Assembly (NCBI GenBank): GCA_949316235.1
Contig: OX438745.1
Span: forward strand, 1,121,001-1,185,000
DNA: 64,000 nucleotides
Direction of reading: 5' to 3'
Source of the DNA: Oegoconia quadripuncta
Taxonomy: Eukaryota; Arthropoda; Insecta; Lepidoptera; Autostichidae
Made by a program: the position numbers and the translations under genes. A model generated the notes under the pieces. It saw only the letters and a program-made list of their open reading frames with translations. It ran no database searches and had not been told where the DNA came from. Shown here in pieces: positions 21,111 through 32,328 of the stretch (the stretch's first letter is position 1; each line of letters begins with the position of its first letter).

Positions 21111-21921
21111 TAAGTATTTTGTAGTTGTAAAGGCGTATTTAATAAAACTTAGTAAGAAAGGCGTATTTTAACGGTTACTTCTACACTGAAATAAATAATA
21201 ATATTCCTTGAGATAAATAAAAAGACGTAAATGAAGCAATTGGTAATAAAGTCTATTATTTTATAAAAATATCAGTTTTATTTTATTACAATTTTACGTA
21301 GAAAAGACTCATTTGGTTACTTGCGTCTGTATATCTTAATGTCCAGACCTATTAAATATTAGATTAGGCGCAAGTGACGTTGAAACTTAATTCTTTAGCG
21401 TTATCTTTATTGAACTTTTGTAATTGAATGGGCGTAAGCTACCATTTGCGCCTTATCTGTTTAGTATTTCGCATACACCGGGGTATGGTGAAAGGAGAAA
21501 GCAGAGGAGTCTGTACTAGTCTGCAATCAGTTGCGCCAGAGTAGTCACAGAGAGAGCACACACTTCAGTACTTGCCAATTTGCGTCTTTTCTACTTAGTA
21601 TTTTGTGAACGCTGCATTTAGTTGCGCCTGAGTCGCTTAAGGAAGAAACACGTTTCACTGTGTTCCAAATTTAGGTAACTAAAGTTCATTTATTAAATAA
21701 AATTTACAAGTACTTACTTGCTTGTTTTGCTCATATGTCAAGATGATGTTTGTCTGTCTGATGGCACTGTAGCTAAAATGAATGAGCTGATTGTATAGTA
21801 CCGGTTTTGTATTTTATATGAGAGTTTTATTTAATTGCTCGCTAAACTTAAAACACGCAGAGGATTGGTGCAGGTCGGATCGTATTCCCTAGCGCAGGGA
21901 TTCCGCAATGTTAAGCTAAAC
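21111..21921. other. No gene; left flank of the gypsy element
   Basis: AT-rich with several GGCGCAAGTGA/TTGCGCC-like motifs (21365, 21430, 21530, 21580, 21625), perhaps a degenerate repeat. No coding frame. Confidence 0.4.
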
Positions 21922-22046
21922 TGTAGTGTAGGTACTTGGAAAATAGATAGAATGAATAGACCCACTTTGTATTAGGCAGTAATCAATATATGATTCCACG
22001 GTAATTACGCGTCTCATTGCCCCCCTTCCTATAATAAGATATTACA
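21922..22046 (+). repeat. gypsy 5' LTR
   Basis: 125 bp, begins TGTAGTGTAGGTACTTGG and ends AAGATATTACA (TG...CA rule). It is preceded by AAAC; the 3' copy is followed by CAAC, so the target duplication is imperfect or lost. Confidence 0.95.
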
Positions 22047-22064
22047 GTGGCGACGAGTGTAAAA
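22047..22064 (+). other. gypsy primer binding site
   Basis: G then TGGCGACGAGTG directly after the LTR. A TGG start is expected for a site pairing with a tRNA 3' CCA end. The tRNA was not identified. Confidence 0.6.
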
Positions 22065-22109
22065 AGTTATTGATTACGCGGGTGATAACAAGTGACATAA
22101 ATAGTTAAA

Positions 22110-22274
22110 ATGTCGATCGGTAAATTGCGTGAATTCGACGTGAACTCGAGACAATGGAGTACGTACACCGACAGGTTAGATATGTACTTCAAGGTCAACG
22201 CAGTGGAGGAAGAAATGAAGTTGCCTACTCTGATAACCACGATGGGAAACGATGCTTATGAATTCATTGCATGA
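22110..22274 (+). pseudogene. gypsy gag N-terminal part, cut by frameshift
   Basis: ATG at 22110 in a good context (AAAATGTC). The frame reads MSIGKLREFDVNS, with WSTYTDRLDMYF, the start typical of retrotransposon gag capsids. It stops at TGA 22272-22274. Gag similarity carries on in another frame from 22271, so one base has been lost close to 22270. Confidence 0.8.
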
Positions 22275-24070
22275 AGCAATTGCTCGTTAACCTCGCCAGC
22301 CCAAGAAAGCCATCACAATTAACATATAAGGAAGCCTCGGAATTAATGACGCAACATTTACAACCGCCCCCATCGGCGCTTGCAGAAAGATATCGGTTTC
22401 GCCAAAAACGACAAAGCGCAGGAGAGGATATCGCGACTTATGTAGCAGAATTAAAAAGATTATCCCGGGATTGCAAATTCGGATCTACGTTAACTGAAAA
22501 TTTACGGGATCAATTCGTGTGCGGTATTAGGAGTGACGTCATTAGGCAGCGCTTGTTCGCCGAGGAAGACACTATTACGTTCACGGCAGCGGTGAAATTA
22601 GCGTGTTCATTACAAGCAGCAGAAAGAGACGCGGCTAGTGTGGAAGGAAAAGAGATTACGAAGGAGACACCGGGGACTAACGCGCTGCATACGCTGGCGA
22701 CGTCATCGTCAGGGGGGCGTGGACGCAGCGGTGAGAGAGCGCGCAAGCAGCCGCGCGGGCGCAGCGCGGGCGGAGCGTCGTTGGGGCCGGCTGGCCCGGC
22801 AGGCGGCGCGCGCGGGTCACGGCGACCGAGCGCGGGCGGGTTTTCGAAGTGTGCGGGTTGCGGAGGAAGTAATCACGATTACGAGAACTGTCACTATCGT
22901 GAGTTCGTGTGTAGCAAGTGCCAACGGACGGGACATTTGCGCCGCGTCTGTCCAGAACGGTGGGTCCCAGGGGGACCTAAATATCGCCGCGGAGCGGACA
23001 ACGGAGGATTTCATTTCGGTGACGTCGATCGCGGAACCAGCGAGGAGGACGACGGGGGCATCGAGGAGAACTTAAACCTGTTAACACTGAATAACTATAG
23101 GGCAGTAAGTGTACCAATTTGTATTGGGAGAAAAATTATACAAATGGAAATAGACACGGGAACTGCGATATCCTGCATTAGTAAAAATACTTATGATAAA
23201 TATTTTTCACATTTGTCTATTAGAGACAGTGACACTATTTTAAAGTTCTATGATGGCTCTAAAATTAAACCGTTAGGTATTATTAAGACGAACGTTAAAT
23301 ATTTAAACCAGGAAAAGGTTTTGGAATTGTTTATAATAGAAGGGGGGTCTACATCATTGATAGGTCGACAATGGTTAGCCGAATTGCAGGTTAAAATTCC
23401 TCTGATTACTGGAGATTATATCAGTAATTCTAATTACGTACATTTGGATAATGAAATATGTAAATTGCTCGACAGACATAAGGAGCTGTTCAGCGGGGGG
23501 CTGGGTCGGTACACGGGCGGCAAGGCGACACTACGAGTGCGGGAGGGGGCGGCGCCCGTGTTTCACCGCGCGCGGCCGCTGCCGTATGCGCTGCGCGAGC
23601 GCGTCGACGCCGAGCTGGATGCTATGCTGCGCGCCGGCGTCATCGAGCCGGTGGAGTGCTCCGACTGGGCCTCACCTTTGGTGCCGGTTAATAAAGCTGA
23701 CGGTACGCTGCGGATATGCGCGGATTATAAAGTGACATTAAACCCTACGTTACTGGTCGATCGTTACCCTCTACCAAAAATCGAGGACGTATTAGTAGGG
23801 TTGAACGGAGCCCAATTTTTCAGCAAAATTGATTTATCACAAGCCTATAATCAGGTGGAGCTTGACGATTCCAAAAAATACACTGTCATTAATACGCACA
23901 GAGGGTTATTTCGTTACAACAGACTGGTTTATGGATTGTCATCTAGCGTAGGTATTTTCCAACGTATAATGACGCAACTTTTACAAGGTATTCCGAATAT
24001 TCAAATATTTTTAGATGACGTCATAGTGGGCGGTAGGACCAAAAGGGAACATTTGCAAGCACTAGACTAG
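22271..24070 (+). pseudogene. gypsy gag-pol: capsid, zinc knuckles, protease, reverse transcriptase (N-terminal half)
   Basis: A 599-codon frame. Residues 1-125 are capsid (ERYRFRQKRQSAGEDIATYV). 130-190 are Arg/Gly-rich and highly GC-biased. About 190-232 are two CX2CX4HX4C knuckles. About 292-375 are an aspartic protease with D-T-G (MEIDTGTAIS). From ~425 comes reverse transcriptase with DWASPLVPVNK, FFSKIDLSQAYNQVEL and the catalytic F-L-D-D (IQIFLDDVIV). The frame ends in TAG 24068-24070, directly after the catalytic block, where similarity shifts to another frame. The usual P-F-G-x-x-x-A-P motif before GIFQRIM is altered to SSSV, a further sign of decay. The real start is the upstream ATG at 22110, not 22271. 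Confidence 0.9.
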
Positions 24071-26286
24071 CGGTGTTACAACGACTGTCAGAGAACGGGT
24101 TAAAACTAAAGAAAAGTAAGTGTGTGTTTTTAGTCGATGAAGTGTCATATTTAGGTGTTATAGTATCAAAAGAGGGAGTGAAAGCGGATAAATCAAAAAT
24201 TCAGGCGATTTTAAAAATGAAAGTACCGGAAAACGTAAGTGAGTTGCGATCATTCCTCGGTATGGTAAATTTCTTTGCGAAGTTTATCCGAAATTTTAGT
24301 TCACTATTGGTTCCATTATACAATCTATTACGTAAAGGCGTAGCATGGAACTGGGATAAATATTGTGAGCGGGCATTCGCAGAGGTGAAACAGGTTTTAA
24401 CTAGTACCGATGTCCTGGCACATTATGACTCAAAGAAACCATTAATTGTAACGTACGACGCGAGCCCGCTTGGGGTTGGCGGTGTGTTGGCCCAACGCGG
24501 GCGGGACGGGGGCGAGCGACCCGTGGCCTATGTGTCACGCTCGCTCACAGCGGCCGAAAAAAACTATTCACAGATACATCGCGAGGCATTGGCGATAATT
24601 TTTTGTATAAAAAAATTTCATCAGTATTTATACGGCCGTAAATTTATTTTAAAAACAGACCATAAGCCGTTAGTATCGATTTTTGGTCCTAATACAGGCA
24701 TTCCAACGATGACCGCCAGTAGGATGCAGCGTTGGGCTGTGATTTTATCGGCTTACGATTACGAAATCGAGTATATACGGTCGGAAGAAAACTGTGCAGA
24801 CGGGTTGTCGCGGCTACCGGAACGTCGGTGCGGGCAAGCTAGTAGGGAGACAATTCCAGAACAAACCTATTTGCACTTCGCACAAGACGGCTTACTACTA
24901 GATTATAATGAAATCAAAAAGCAAACGGGAAGAGACCCTATTCTGTCTAGACTATTGGGTTATATTAGGGACGGTTGGCCGGAAAAATGTGAAATGATAG
25001 GTATGCAACCATATTTCAACAGGAAAACCGAACTGTACGAAGAACTAGGGTGTGTGATGTGGGGACACAGGGTAGTTATTCCTGGAAATTGTCAGGAACG
25101 AGTTTTGAAATTAATACACGAACCACACATGGGTATCGTTAAGTCTAAGGCCCTGGCACGTAGTTACGTGTGGTGGGCGGGCATTGACGAGGCGGTGGAG
25201 CGGGAGTGCCGCGCGTGCACCACCTGCGCCGCGCACGCCGACGCGCCGCCTCGGGCCGTGCCGCGGCCCTGGCCGTGGCCGGCGAGACCCTGGTCCAGGC
25301 TGCATTTAGATTTCATGGGTCCGATTGCAGGAAAAACGTACTTAGTGGTGATAGACGCTACTTCCAAGTGGTTAGAAATATTTCAACTCGCCAGTACAGT
25401 AGCCAGCGCTACTATCGGCAAGCTGACCGAACTATGGAGTAGGTGGGGCATCCCCAGGCAAATCGTCACAGACAACGGTCCGCCTTTCACCAGTAGCGAA
25501 TTCGAGCGGTTTATCAAAAATGATGGTATTTCACACATATTCACAGCACCCTATCACCCATCGTCAAACGGGGCCGCTGAAAATGCCGTTAAAACCTTAA
25601 AAAAGGTTATTAAAAAAGCATTGTTAGAAAAAACGGATATCGAACGAGCGTTATATATATTTTTGATGCACTATAGGAACACGGAGCATACAACGACGGG
25701 AGCTAGCCCGGCTATGTTATTAATGGGTAGGCGATTGCGAACCCGATTAGATGCGCTAAGACCAGACAGGAAAGGTAACGTACACCGGGCACAGCGACGA
25801 CAGGTCGATGCGGTGCGGGGGGCGGAGCGGAATATTAGTGTCGGTGATGACGTTTGGTATCGACAGTATCTAAAAGCAGATAAATGGTTACCGGGTAAGG
25901 TCGTGAGATCAGCGGGTCCAAATGATTATAGCTTGTTAGACGATAGCGGTAAACAGATACATAGGCACGTTGACCAGCTTAAGCGTAGGTCTAGAAGTTC
26001 ACTTGCGATTCCAATCACTCCGGGATATTCTCCCCACAAAGAACCCGTACCGCAGCTACCGTAGTCTCCACCATTGGGGGCTCGGTCGGAGCCGGCCGAG
26101 GCCGCGAGGTCGCCGGCGCGCGGCGAGGCACAGCTGGGGGTCACGGTGTCGCCGCCGCGCGCAGACACACATCCAGGGGAGAGCGGTGGTGAAGAGTTCG
26201 CCACGCCACCTTCCGGCCCTGTACCGGCCCAGTCTCGCCCCAAACGTCAGTGTAGAATTAATAAGGACGTTAATTATAAATTGTAA
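24071..26286 (+). pseudogene. gypsy pol: RT thumb, RNase H, integrase, C-terminal tail with premature stop
   Basis: Continues reverse transcriptase (LKLKKSKCVFL, YLGVIVS, FLGMVNFFAKFI). RNase H follows with TYDASPLGVGGVLAQR, QIHREALAI and LKTDHKPLV. A GPY-less integrase comes next, with an HHCC zinc site (H...H, CRACTTC) and D-D-35-E core: LDFMGPIAGKTY, IVTDNGPPFTS and PSSNGAAENAVK. TAG at 26062-26064 interrupts, but the same frame goes on to 26286 (RPKRQCRINKDVNYKL end), which looks like the natural C-terminus. The frame has no ATG at its start, as expected for sequence downstream of a frameshift. No env follows. Confidence 0.9.
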
Positions 26287-26329
26287 CCCTTAGTAAATAA
26301 GTGGTGGTTTAATTAATTATGCGTAGTGA

Positions 26330-26344
26330 GTAAGGGTGGAGGGA
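26330..26344 (+). other. gypsy polypurine tract
   Basis: Purine run AAGGGTGGAGGGA abutting the 3' LTR, the site of plus-strand priming. Confidence 0.8.
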
Positions 26345-26468
26345 TGTAGTGTAGGTACTTGGAAAATAGATAGAATGAATAGACCCACTTTGTATTAGGC
26401 AGTAATCAATATATGATTCCACGGTAATTACGCGTCTCATTGCCCCCTTCCTATAATAAGATATTACA
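26345..26468 (+). repeat. gypsy 3' LTR
   Basis: 124 bp, same as the 5' LTR except for five rather than six Cs in the run before TTCCTATAATAAG. Confidence 0.95.
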
Positions 26469-26887
26469 CAACGATTAGGGGCCGAAATAGGCCCGAAAAA
26501 TTAAATAAAGTAACGTGATAATTCTCAAATTACATTCCGTAGAAAACGTTTTGCACAAAAATTATTTCGATGGTGACAAAATCTCATTCGGCTTCTTGAA
26601 GTTAAAGAATATCATAAATAGAGTGACCCATCCTAAGCTACCCTACACTAAGCTACCTAGCTAACTACAAAGAAAAGATATAACTAAAGTTCTAATAATT
26701 TACCTACTTTTTTATATTCCATTAATAGGACTGAAATTATTTTATAGTTCCTAAAACATTTATATAAATTAACCTTAACCTGTTATTAAAAAAATGTGTT
26801 CGTTAGAATTTATTATCTCATTAAACTGTTGGTAACTAATTATGTATATCCTGTCTGTGTTTGTTTCTTGAAATTAAAATACTGATT
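26469..26887. other. No gene seen
   Basis: AT-rich right flank of the gypsy element, no features recognised. Confidence 0.5.
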
Positions 26888-27100
26888 TATACTTGATGAA
26901 TTTTTTAAGGTAAGGAAACAAATAGGGCATATTAAGTAAAATAGAAGGAATTAGCATAGGTAGTTTTTTAGTAGTTAGTCGGTCGAAGATGGTGTTGAAA
27001 CAAAAATTAAACTACCTATGCCAATAACTTCTATGTCACTTACCTAATATGCCCTATTTTTTCCTTACGGTAAAAAATCTCATCCGGTATAATTACTTCT
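26888..27100. mobile_element. Palindromic foldback repeat (~210 bp)
   Basis: Left arm 26888-26967 (ATAGGGCATATTAAGTAAA, GCATAGGTAGTTTT) is the diverged reverse complement of 27012-27100 (AAACTACCTATGCCAATAAC). A single arm also occurs at 6697-6775. No coding capacity. Confidence 0.65.
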
Positions 27101-28059
27101 CCAATCTGATCATAAATGTTCGTAAATGCTTAAGATATTATTATATTATTGTTATTCCTAATTAGTGGACTCGTACATTTTTGATTTGTTTCATTGTGAT
27201 AGGTAGATAGGATTCAACGTTACTGGTCTAACAAAAAGAGAGCACAGTGCAATATACGTTCATTTCAGCTAACAAAGCTTTGTTACCTTTGATTGTCTTA
27301 AATACCGTACCACCTAAAATTCAGCTTATTATAATTATGAAGATTTGTTTCATATTAAGGCTAAGGCTTAGACATGTTATGTTCATTTTATGCCTTATGG
27401 GCATATATTTTCATTATTATTGTATAACTAGTATAATTATAATAATAATATGAAAAAGTTAAAATTAAACTTATCATTCATTTCTGACAAACAATTCTTA
27501 TTTCATTTATTTATCTACTCCATTTACACGATTGACAGTTATTATTATGTTTCACAAATTCTTTAGTTATAAAGCCTATTTCCAGTCCAAGATGTTCCTG
27601 TTCTTTTTATTATTTTATAGATCAAAATATGTATACAAAGTTGAAACGACGTTAATAACCATTTGCGTCTATACTACTAAGCATTTGTATTTTATATGTA
27701 TTTTTGGTACTAAGAAGAAAATGTAAAACCGAAATATCTATCTTATTAAATATAGTCTTTTGTCAATTTCACTTTGATACTTACTAACAGGGACAGCAAG
27801 GAATACAAAAAAAATGTTTTAATTTTTTACTTCATTTTGTGTATTTATCAAATGCGTCTTTCTTGTATATGGAGGCAGGTTAACGTAGGTGGTTAGTTAT
27901 TTCATTTCATTTCATTTATTCATTTATTACTTAATATAGATCCTTGGGTTAGTACGACTTTTCCTTTCGCTTTATTATTCATCCGTCACGCTTATTCCTC
28001 CGTTTCTAGAAAGCTAGTTAATAACTATTTAAGCATTTAAAAACCAAAAAATTCTGTAT
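27101..28059. other. No gene seen
   Basis: Very AT-rich. The open frames at 27247-27453 and 27532-27726 consist of Ile/Phe/Lys-rich chance frames. (TTTCA)n lies at 27899-27930. Confidence 0.5.
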
Positions 28060-28205
28060 TTTGCGAACGCCATGTTGGATTTTTTACCATTTAATATATT
28101 CTATGGCACTCCGGGTACCAAGACCAATCTAACGAGACCACGGAACAGAACGAGACCATGCACTTCGAAATCGGCCATGCCGTTTGGCTACAGGCGCGCC
28201 AAAGG
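28060..28205 (-). repeat. Dispersed repeat U1, inverted relative to 10140
   Basis: GCGAACGCCATGTTGGATTT, CTATGGCACTC and GCACTTCGAAATCGG are the reverse complement of the 10140-10300 unit. Confidence 0.6.
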
Positions 28206-28604
28206 AACGGACATACATACATACATACAACGGTAAACATTACCCTCCTTCCTTGGGCAGTCGGGTAAACAAAACTTTCATCTTAAACGAAAAAGTAGGT
28301 ATACCTACAAAATTACACGTCATAATTAAATTTCTTTTCTACTGTAGAGATGTCTAGTTTCACTATACGTAATTCATTAACGTCATCACAAAGGAAAGGT
28401 TATTCGAGGGTTATTCAGTGATTACTTTCTGAAGGGCAAAGGTGATTTAACCGTAGGTAGGTATATATCCCGAGTTCGCCCACGCTCGCCTGTAACTTAC
28501 TCGTCACTGCTACGAGAAATCGCTCCTTTAAACTAAGGCCGGGAATAAAAGTCAGATTTTTGCTTCCGATAGTCGGATCCGATAGTCTGATCTTACATAC
28601 ATTT

Positions 28605-28932
28605 AACCGCCTCCGTGGCTCAATGTAAACAACATAGGGTTTACGAATCGGAGGTCGCCGGTTCGATCCCCAGCGGGGTACATGTTTAGTACCTACTCGG
28701 TTTGGTTGGTGGTAGGGCATTTTAAATGCCCGCCGGGCTAGCTACATCTTATCTAAATCTGGCGCCAAGCAGCAATGTTAATAGTATTGTTGTGTTTCGG
28801 TTGTCAGAGATAAGATAGCCAGTTCCCCAAATATTTGGGTTTCCGGGTCAGTACGCTTCCACCTTCGGCCTCATCTTCACTTAACATCAAGTGTGATTGA
28901 GGTCAAGTGCTAACCCGTTGTGCATAAAAAAA
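28605..28932 (+). repeat. SINE family S1, full length
   Basis: Head AACCGCCTCCGTGGCTCAAT, box B CGGTTCGATCCCC, body, and end GTTGTGCATAAAAAAA. It is one of the best copies for defining the family. Confidence 0.9.
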
Positions 28933-28984
28933 TACTATCGGAAGGCATTGGAGCCATAGTTTTTGAGCATTCAATACATTGAGA

Positions 28985-29395
28985 AAATTAGATCATTGAG
29001 AAGTAATGAGTGAGGTGGCTTTGGAAGATAGAATGAAGGATATTAGGGAGTTAAGCAGTGTGAAAGAAGACGTAGTGACAAAGATTGAAAATTGTATGCT
29101 GAGATGGTTTGGAAATGTGGAGAGGATGAATTAAAGAAGACTTACGAAAGAGATATACGATGCGAATGTGGATGGTAGTGTTGCTAGGGGAAGACCACGG
29201 CGAACGTATACCACGATCAAATCGGGGACGTCTTAAAGAAAGGCCAAGTCAAGAGTACCCTGAACCGACGAGCATGTATGAACAACCTTATGAGAGTGAA
29301 TGAAACACAAGAGGTGTGTCAGGATCGTAGCAAGTGGAAGTCTATCTCAGCCTACCCCTACGGGAAACAGGCGTAACTTTTTTATGTATGTATGT
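28985..29395 (+). mobile_element. Degenerate RTE-clade retrotransposon C-terminus
   Basis: With shifts and stops it reads VALEDRMKDIRELSS, ENCMLRWFGNVERM and ARGRPRRTYTT. The L-R-W-F-G-H-x-x-R-M and G-R-P-(R/K)-x-x-W pattern marks the C-terminal end of RTE-type LINE proteins. It ends in (TATG)n at 29384-29400. Confidence 0.7.
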
Positions 29396-29439
29396 ATATA
29401 TAGGGTGAATTTCAATTTGTGTAATTCTCATTAACTGGT

Positions 29440-29790
29440 GTCAAAGTCAAAAATGCTTTATTTTGTAGGTACACAGAGTACACTTAAAATAGTCAATTTT
29501 ACATTTTTTAAGCTGCTGCTTGTTCAAAATGCAATTTTCCCCTGAGAAGAACAAGCAAGAAACTCGAAGGGTTGCTCTTTTAAAATCAGGCTTTGATTTT
29601 ACATAAAGGTTTTTATATTTCATTATTAATTGTGAAATAGCCTGGCATGCGAACGATCTGATTATGTCCACCTAAATGATGCTATGTTTTTTATGACATA
29701 CATTAGATTTTCAAAAATGTACTGTGACGAAAAGGTTAGAATGTTATACACTTTAAACCTATCTCTAAGTGACACTGCATTGGTAAATTG
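29440..29790 (-). mobile_element. LINE-A 3' end with internal deletion
   Basis: 3' UTR 29440-29665 as in other LINE-A copies, then a jump at about 29667 to coding-end sequence (29675-29785) that in the 46876-47477 copy lies several hundred bases further on. Confidence 0.75.
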
Positions 29791-29866
29791 CGCGATCGGC
29801 TCGTTTTTGTAAAACAAAGATAGTACCTAACTAGTTTTTTTTTAATTTATCCAATCTATTCTGGAA

Positions 29867-30437
29867 TATTATATTATATTAATATTGACCAGGATGTGAG
29901 GAACAGAATAAATGCAGGATGGATGAAATGGCGACAGGTTTCTGGGACTACATGTGACCCACGAATGCCCCTGAAACTCAAAGGCAAAATTTATAAAACC
30001 ATCATAAGACCTGTCACCATGTATGGATCTGAATGTTGGGCAATGAAAGACACTGATGGAAGTAGAATGCATGTGGCAGAGATGAGAATGCTAAGGTGGA
30101 TGTGTGGTGTGACTAGAATGGATAAGATCAGGAATGAGTATATCAGAGGAAGTCTAAAAGTGGCGCCAATAACAGAAAAGCTGAGGAGTAATAGGTTAGC
30201 ATGGTTTGGGCACATTATGAGGAGGGATGAAAGGCACGTAACAAGACGAGTGTTAAGTATGAATGTGGAGGGATACAGAGGTAGAGGAAGACCAAAGAAG
30301 GCGTGGGTAGACTGCGTGAGGAATGATATGTGTGTGAAAGGGGTGAGTACGGAGATGACGGCTGATAGAGGAGAGTGGAAGAGGATGACATGTTGTGCCG
30401 ACCCCACTTAGAGTGGGATAAGGGCAGGAAAATGATG
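29867..30437 (+). mobile_element. RTE-clade LINE 3' fragment with 18 bp target duplication
   Basis: Flanked by ATCCAATCTATTCTGGAA at 29849-29866 and 30438-30455. The 3' end GGCAGGAAAATGATG is the usual lepidopteran RTE terminus. It is 5'-truncated. Confidence 0.8.
29881..30411 (+). pseudogene. RTE reverse transcriptase C-terminal domain, 5'-truncated
   Basis: Open for ~177 codons with no ATG of its own at the left edge (it opens before GTG 29896). RNRINAGWMKWRQVSG, RPVTMYGSECWAMK, RMLRWMCGVTRMDK, RLAWFGHIMRRDE and GRGRPKKAWVDCV are hallmark blocks of RTE C-termini in arthropods. The reverse transcriptase catalytic domain and endonuclease lie upstream in intact elements and are missing here. 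It ends at TAG 30409-30411. It is uninterrupted, so a fairly young insertion. Confidence 0.85.
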
Positions 30438-30700
30438 ATCCAATCTATTCTGGAACGAATTCACTGATTCTGAGACAACCTCTTCCGGCAGCTTATTCCA
30501 GGCCTGAACAACGCGGTTGCTCAGAAAGTGATGGGCGACATTGATGTCAGCGTGAGTGCGGCTTATTCGCAGAGCGTGTCCTCGTAACGGTCGTAAGTCT
30601 TTCATCCTGAATATGCCGTGCAAGTAAGTATATAGGTAGAGTATACCCTGGATTAAGACATTGGATACTTTTATCCCGATAAAATGAGTAGTTCCCACGG

Positions 30701-31281
30701 GATAAAGCTATTCCACTCAGACAAAGCCGCGGGCGGACAGCTTTTTATTAAATAAATCTATAAGATTGTGATTACATTTCAATCGTCAATGTTATACAAA
30801 CATTAAACATTGTGTGTGTGTATGTGTGTGTGTTCGCATATTTATATTAAGCGGGTTTATTCCGTAAATAAACAAATACAGCCTAAATAAAAAGATTGCT
30901 CTGATCTGCACTTGAGAAGCCTAAAAGCTAAATAAAATTAATACCTAAATAGCTTTGATAACGATTATTTTCCAGAATTCACGATAATTAAAAAGTGCCC
31001 GCTTTTATTCATAATTTGAAATTCTCCATAATTACCATAATTAAAGCTATTTCGGTATTATTTAAGCTTTTAGGCTTTCCGAGTGCAGGTCACAGCCATA
31101 TAGTTTATACTATATTTAAAAGGAAATCTTAAATTACTCAGTGAAGGCGCCATTGGACGTAATAAACCCTCTTACTTAAGAATAAGAATCGTTTATTTGA
31201 CTCATTCAGCGACACACAGATATACCTACGTATAAATGTGAAAATAACAAATGAACACAGTGAAATTGGGACCTGGGGAGA
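30701..31281. other. No gene; repeat remnants
   Basis: AAAGCCGCGGGCGGACAGC at 30724-30742 is the end of a common lepidopteran repeat (compare 42090). (TG)n lies at 30810-30832. 31195-31280 shares its sequence, inverted, with 48300-48385. Confidence 0.5.
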
Positions 31282-31393
31282 TTTTTTTTTTATGCACGAC
31301 GGGTTGGTACTTGTCCTCAATCACACCTGATGTTAAGTGAAGATGAGGTCGACGATGGAAGCGTACTGACCCAGAAACCCCAACACATTTGCG
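31282..31393 (-). repeat. SINE S1, 5'-truncated
   Basis: Tail half only: poly-T, ATGCACGACGGGTTGG to CCAACACATTTGCGG. Confidence 0.85.
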
Positions 31394-32321
31394 GTAAGGT
31401 AACATGAAAGTAATCGGTTAAATAAATTCGGTTTTTTAAGCCGCTTATGAGATATTTGACTTCTAACAACTGCATAACGATCTACAACAAGATTCCTGAA
31501 TATTTATTAAACCTGCCAACAAAAATCATCGTCAAACAGTTAAATGATTGGCTTTTAAACTACGGCTTTTATAGTATTCAGGAGTTCTTAAACCATATAT
31601 AAAAGTAACTGTAATAATTAAATCAAAATTGTATTAATTCTATAATGTTACTATTAATTATATATAATGTATTAATGAATATTGACATAAGATTATTAAT
31701 ATTATATTATTAAATAAACTAGGTATAATAATATTGTAAAAGTAAATCCAAGCTGATGTAGATATTAATTGCTACTAAAGTTGACATTTATAACATTAAA
31801 TTGACATTAGTTAGGCATTTAAAATTGACAGTTGTTATTAATATATGACTAGGCTTAGTTTGATTAATTTGATAGTAATAATAATTTTTAATAATTTAAT
31901 TTTTTAATCATTCAATTTTAATAATTCAATTTTTGCATGTCAGTAATGACTAAATGTGTGATACAAATTATTCACCTGTACAACCTGTAACTCGACCACA
32001 TTTAGAGCAAATAAATATATTTTATTTTATTTATATTTTATTTATTTATATAACACAGTTGGTTTGGTATATTTAGAGATTATATATTCATATTCTGACG
32101 TATTATCTATAACACTATCACTTTGTATATTTACACTACACACTGTACCGACTATAATTATTTATTATTATGCTGCTCATTATTGTACCTGACGTGGCGT
32201 CCGTGCGTCACTGGGCATTTGGGGACACTGAAAACCTGCGCTGTGATTCGTCGCAGCATGAGCTAAGTGCTAACCCATTTGTGCACGCCGCAACACTTGA
32301 CAGCATTGTGCGTATCTTCTT
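31394..32321. other. No gene; AT-rich, then unclassified repeat
   Basis: 31394-32100 is extremely AT-rich with weak similarity to a LINE 3' region (CTGTACAACCTGTAACTCG). 32195-32321 with 32766-32860 forms one repeat unit, also found at 51270-51383, that a LINE has split. Confidence 0.45.
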
Positions 32322-32328
32322 CATAATT

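Larger units (their letters stand above)
21922..26468 (+). mobile_element. Ty3/gypsy LTR retrotransposon, full length, three coding lesions
   Basis: Structure in order: 5' LTR, primer binding site, gag with two CCHC knuckles fused in frame to protease and reverse transcriptase, RNase H, integrase, polypurine tract, 3' LTR. There is no env gene and no chromodomain seen. Short LTRs, CCHC gag and a gag-pol fusion resemble the insect Mag lineage, but that placement is inference. The LTRs differ only in one C in a C run, so the insertion is recent. Even so, the coding region has frameshifts near 22270 and 24068 and an in-frame TAG at 26062, so this copy is unlikely to be autonomous. Confidence 0.93.
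29836..30700 (-). mobile_element. LINE-F C-terminal remnant, interrupted by an RTE
   Basis: Minus-strand similarity to a non-LTR reverse transcriptase C-terminus at 30455-30640 (LRGHALRISRTHADI, RVVQAWNKLPEEVV). The tail-side piece with poly-T is at 29836-29866. The RTE fragment 29867-30437 sits between them. Confidence 0.65.

Noticed and set aside
22638..23075. 145-codon frame overlapping gypsy gag
   Set aside because: Shadow of the GC-rich Arg/Gly region of gag in another frame.
27247..27726. Two hydrophobic open frames
   Set aside because: AT-rich chance frames with Ile/Phe/Lys bias, no splice support, no motif.
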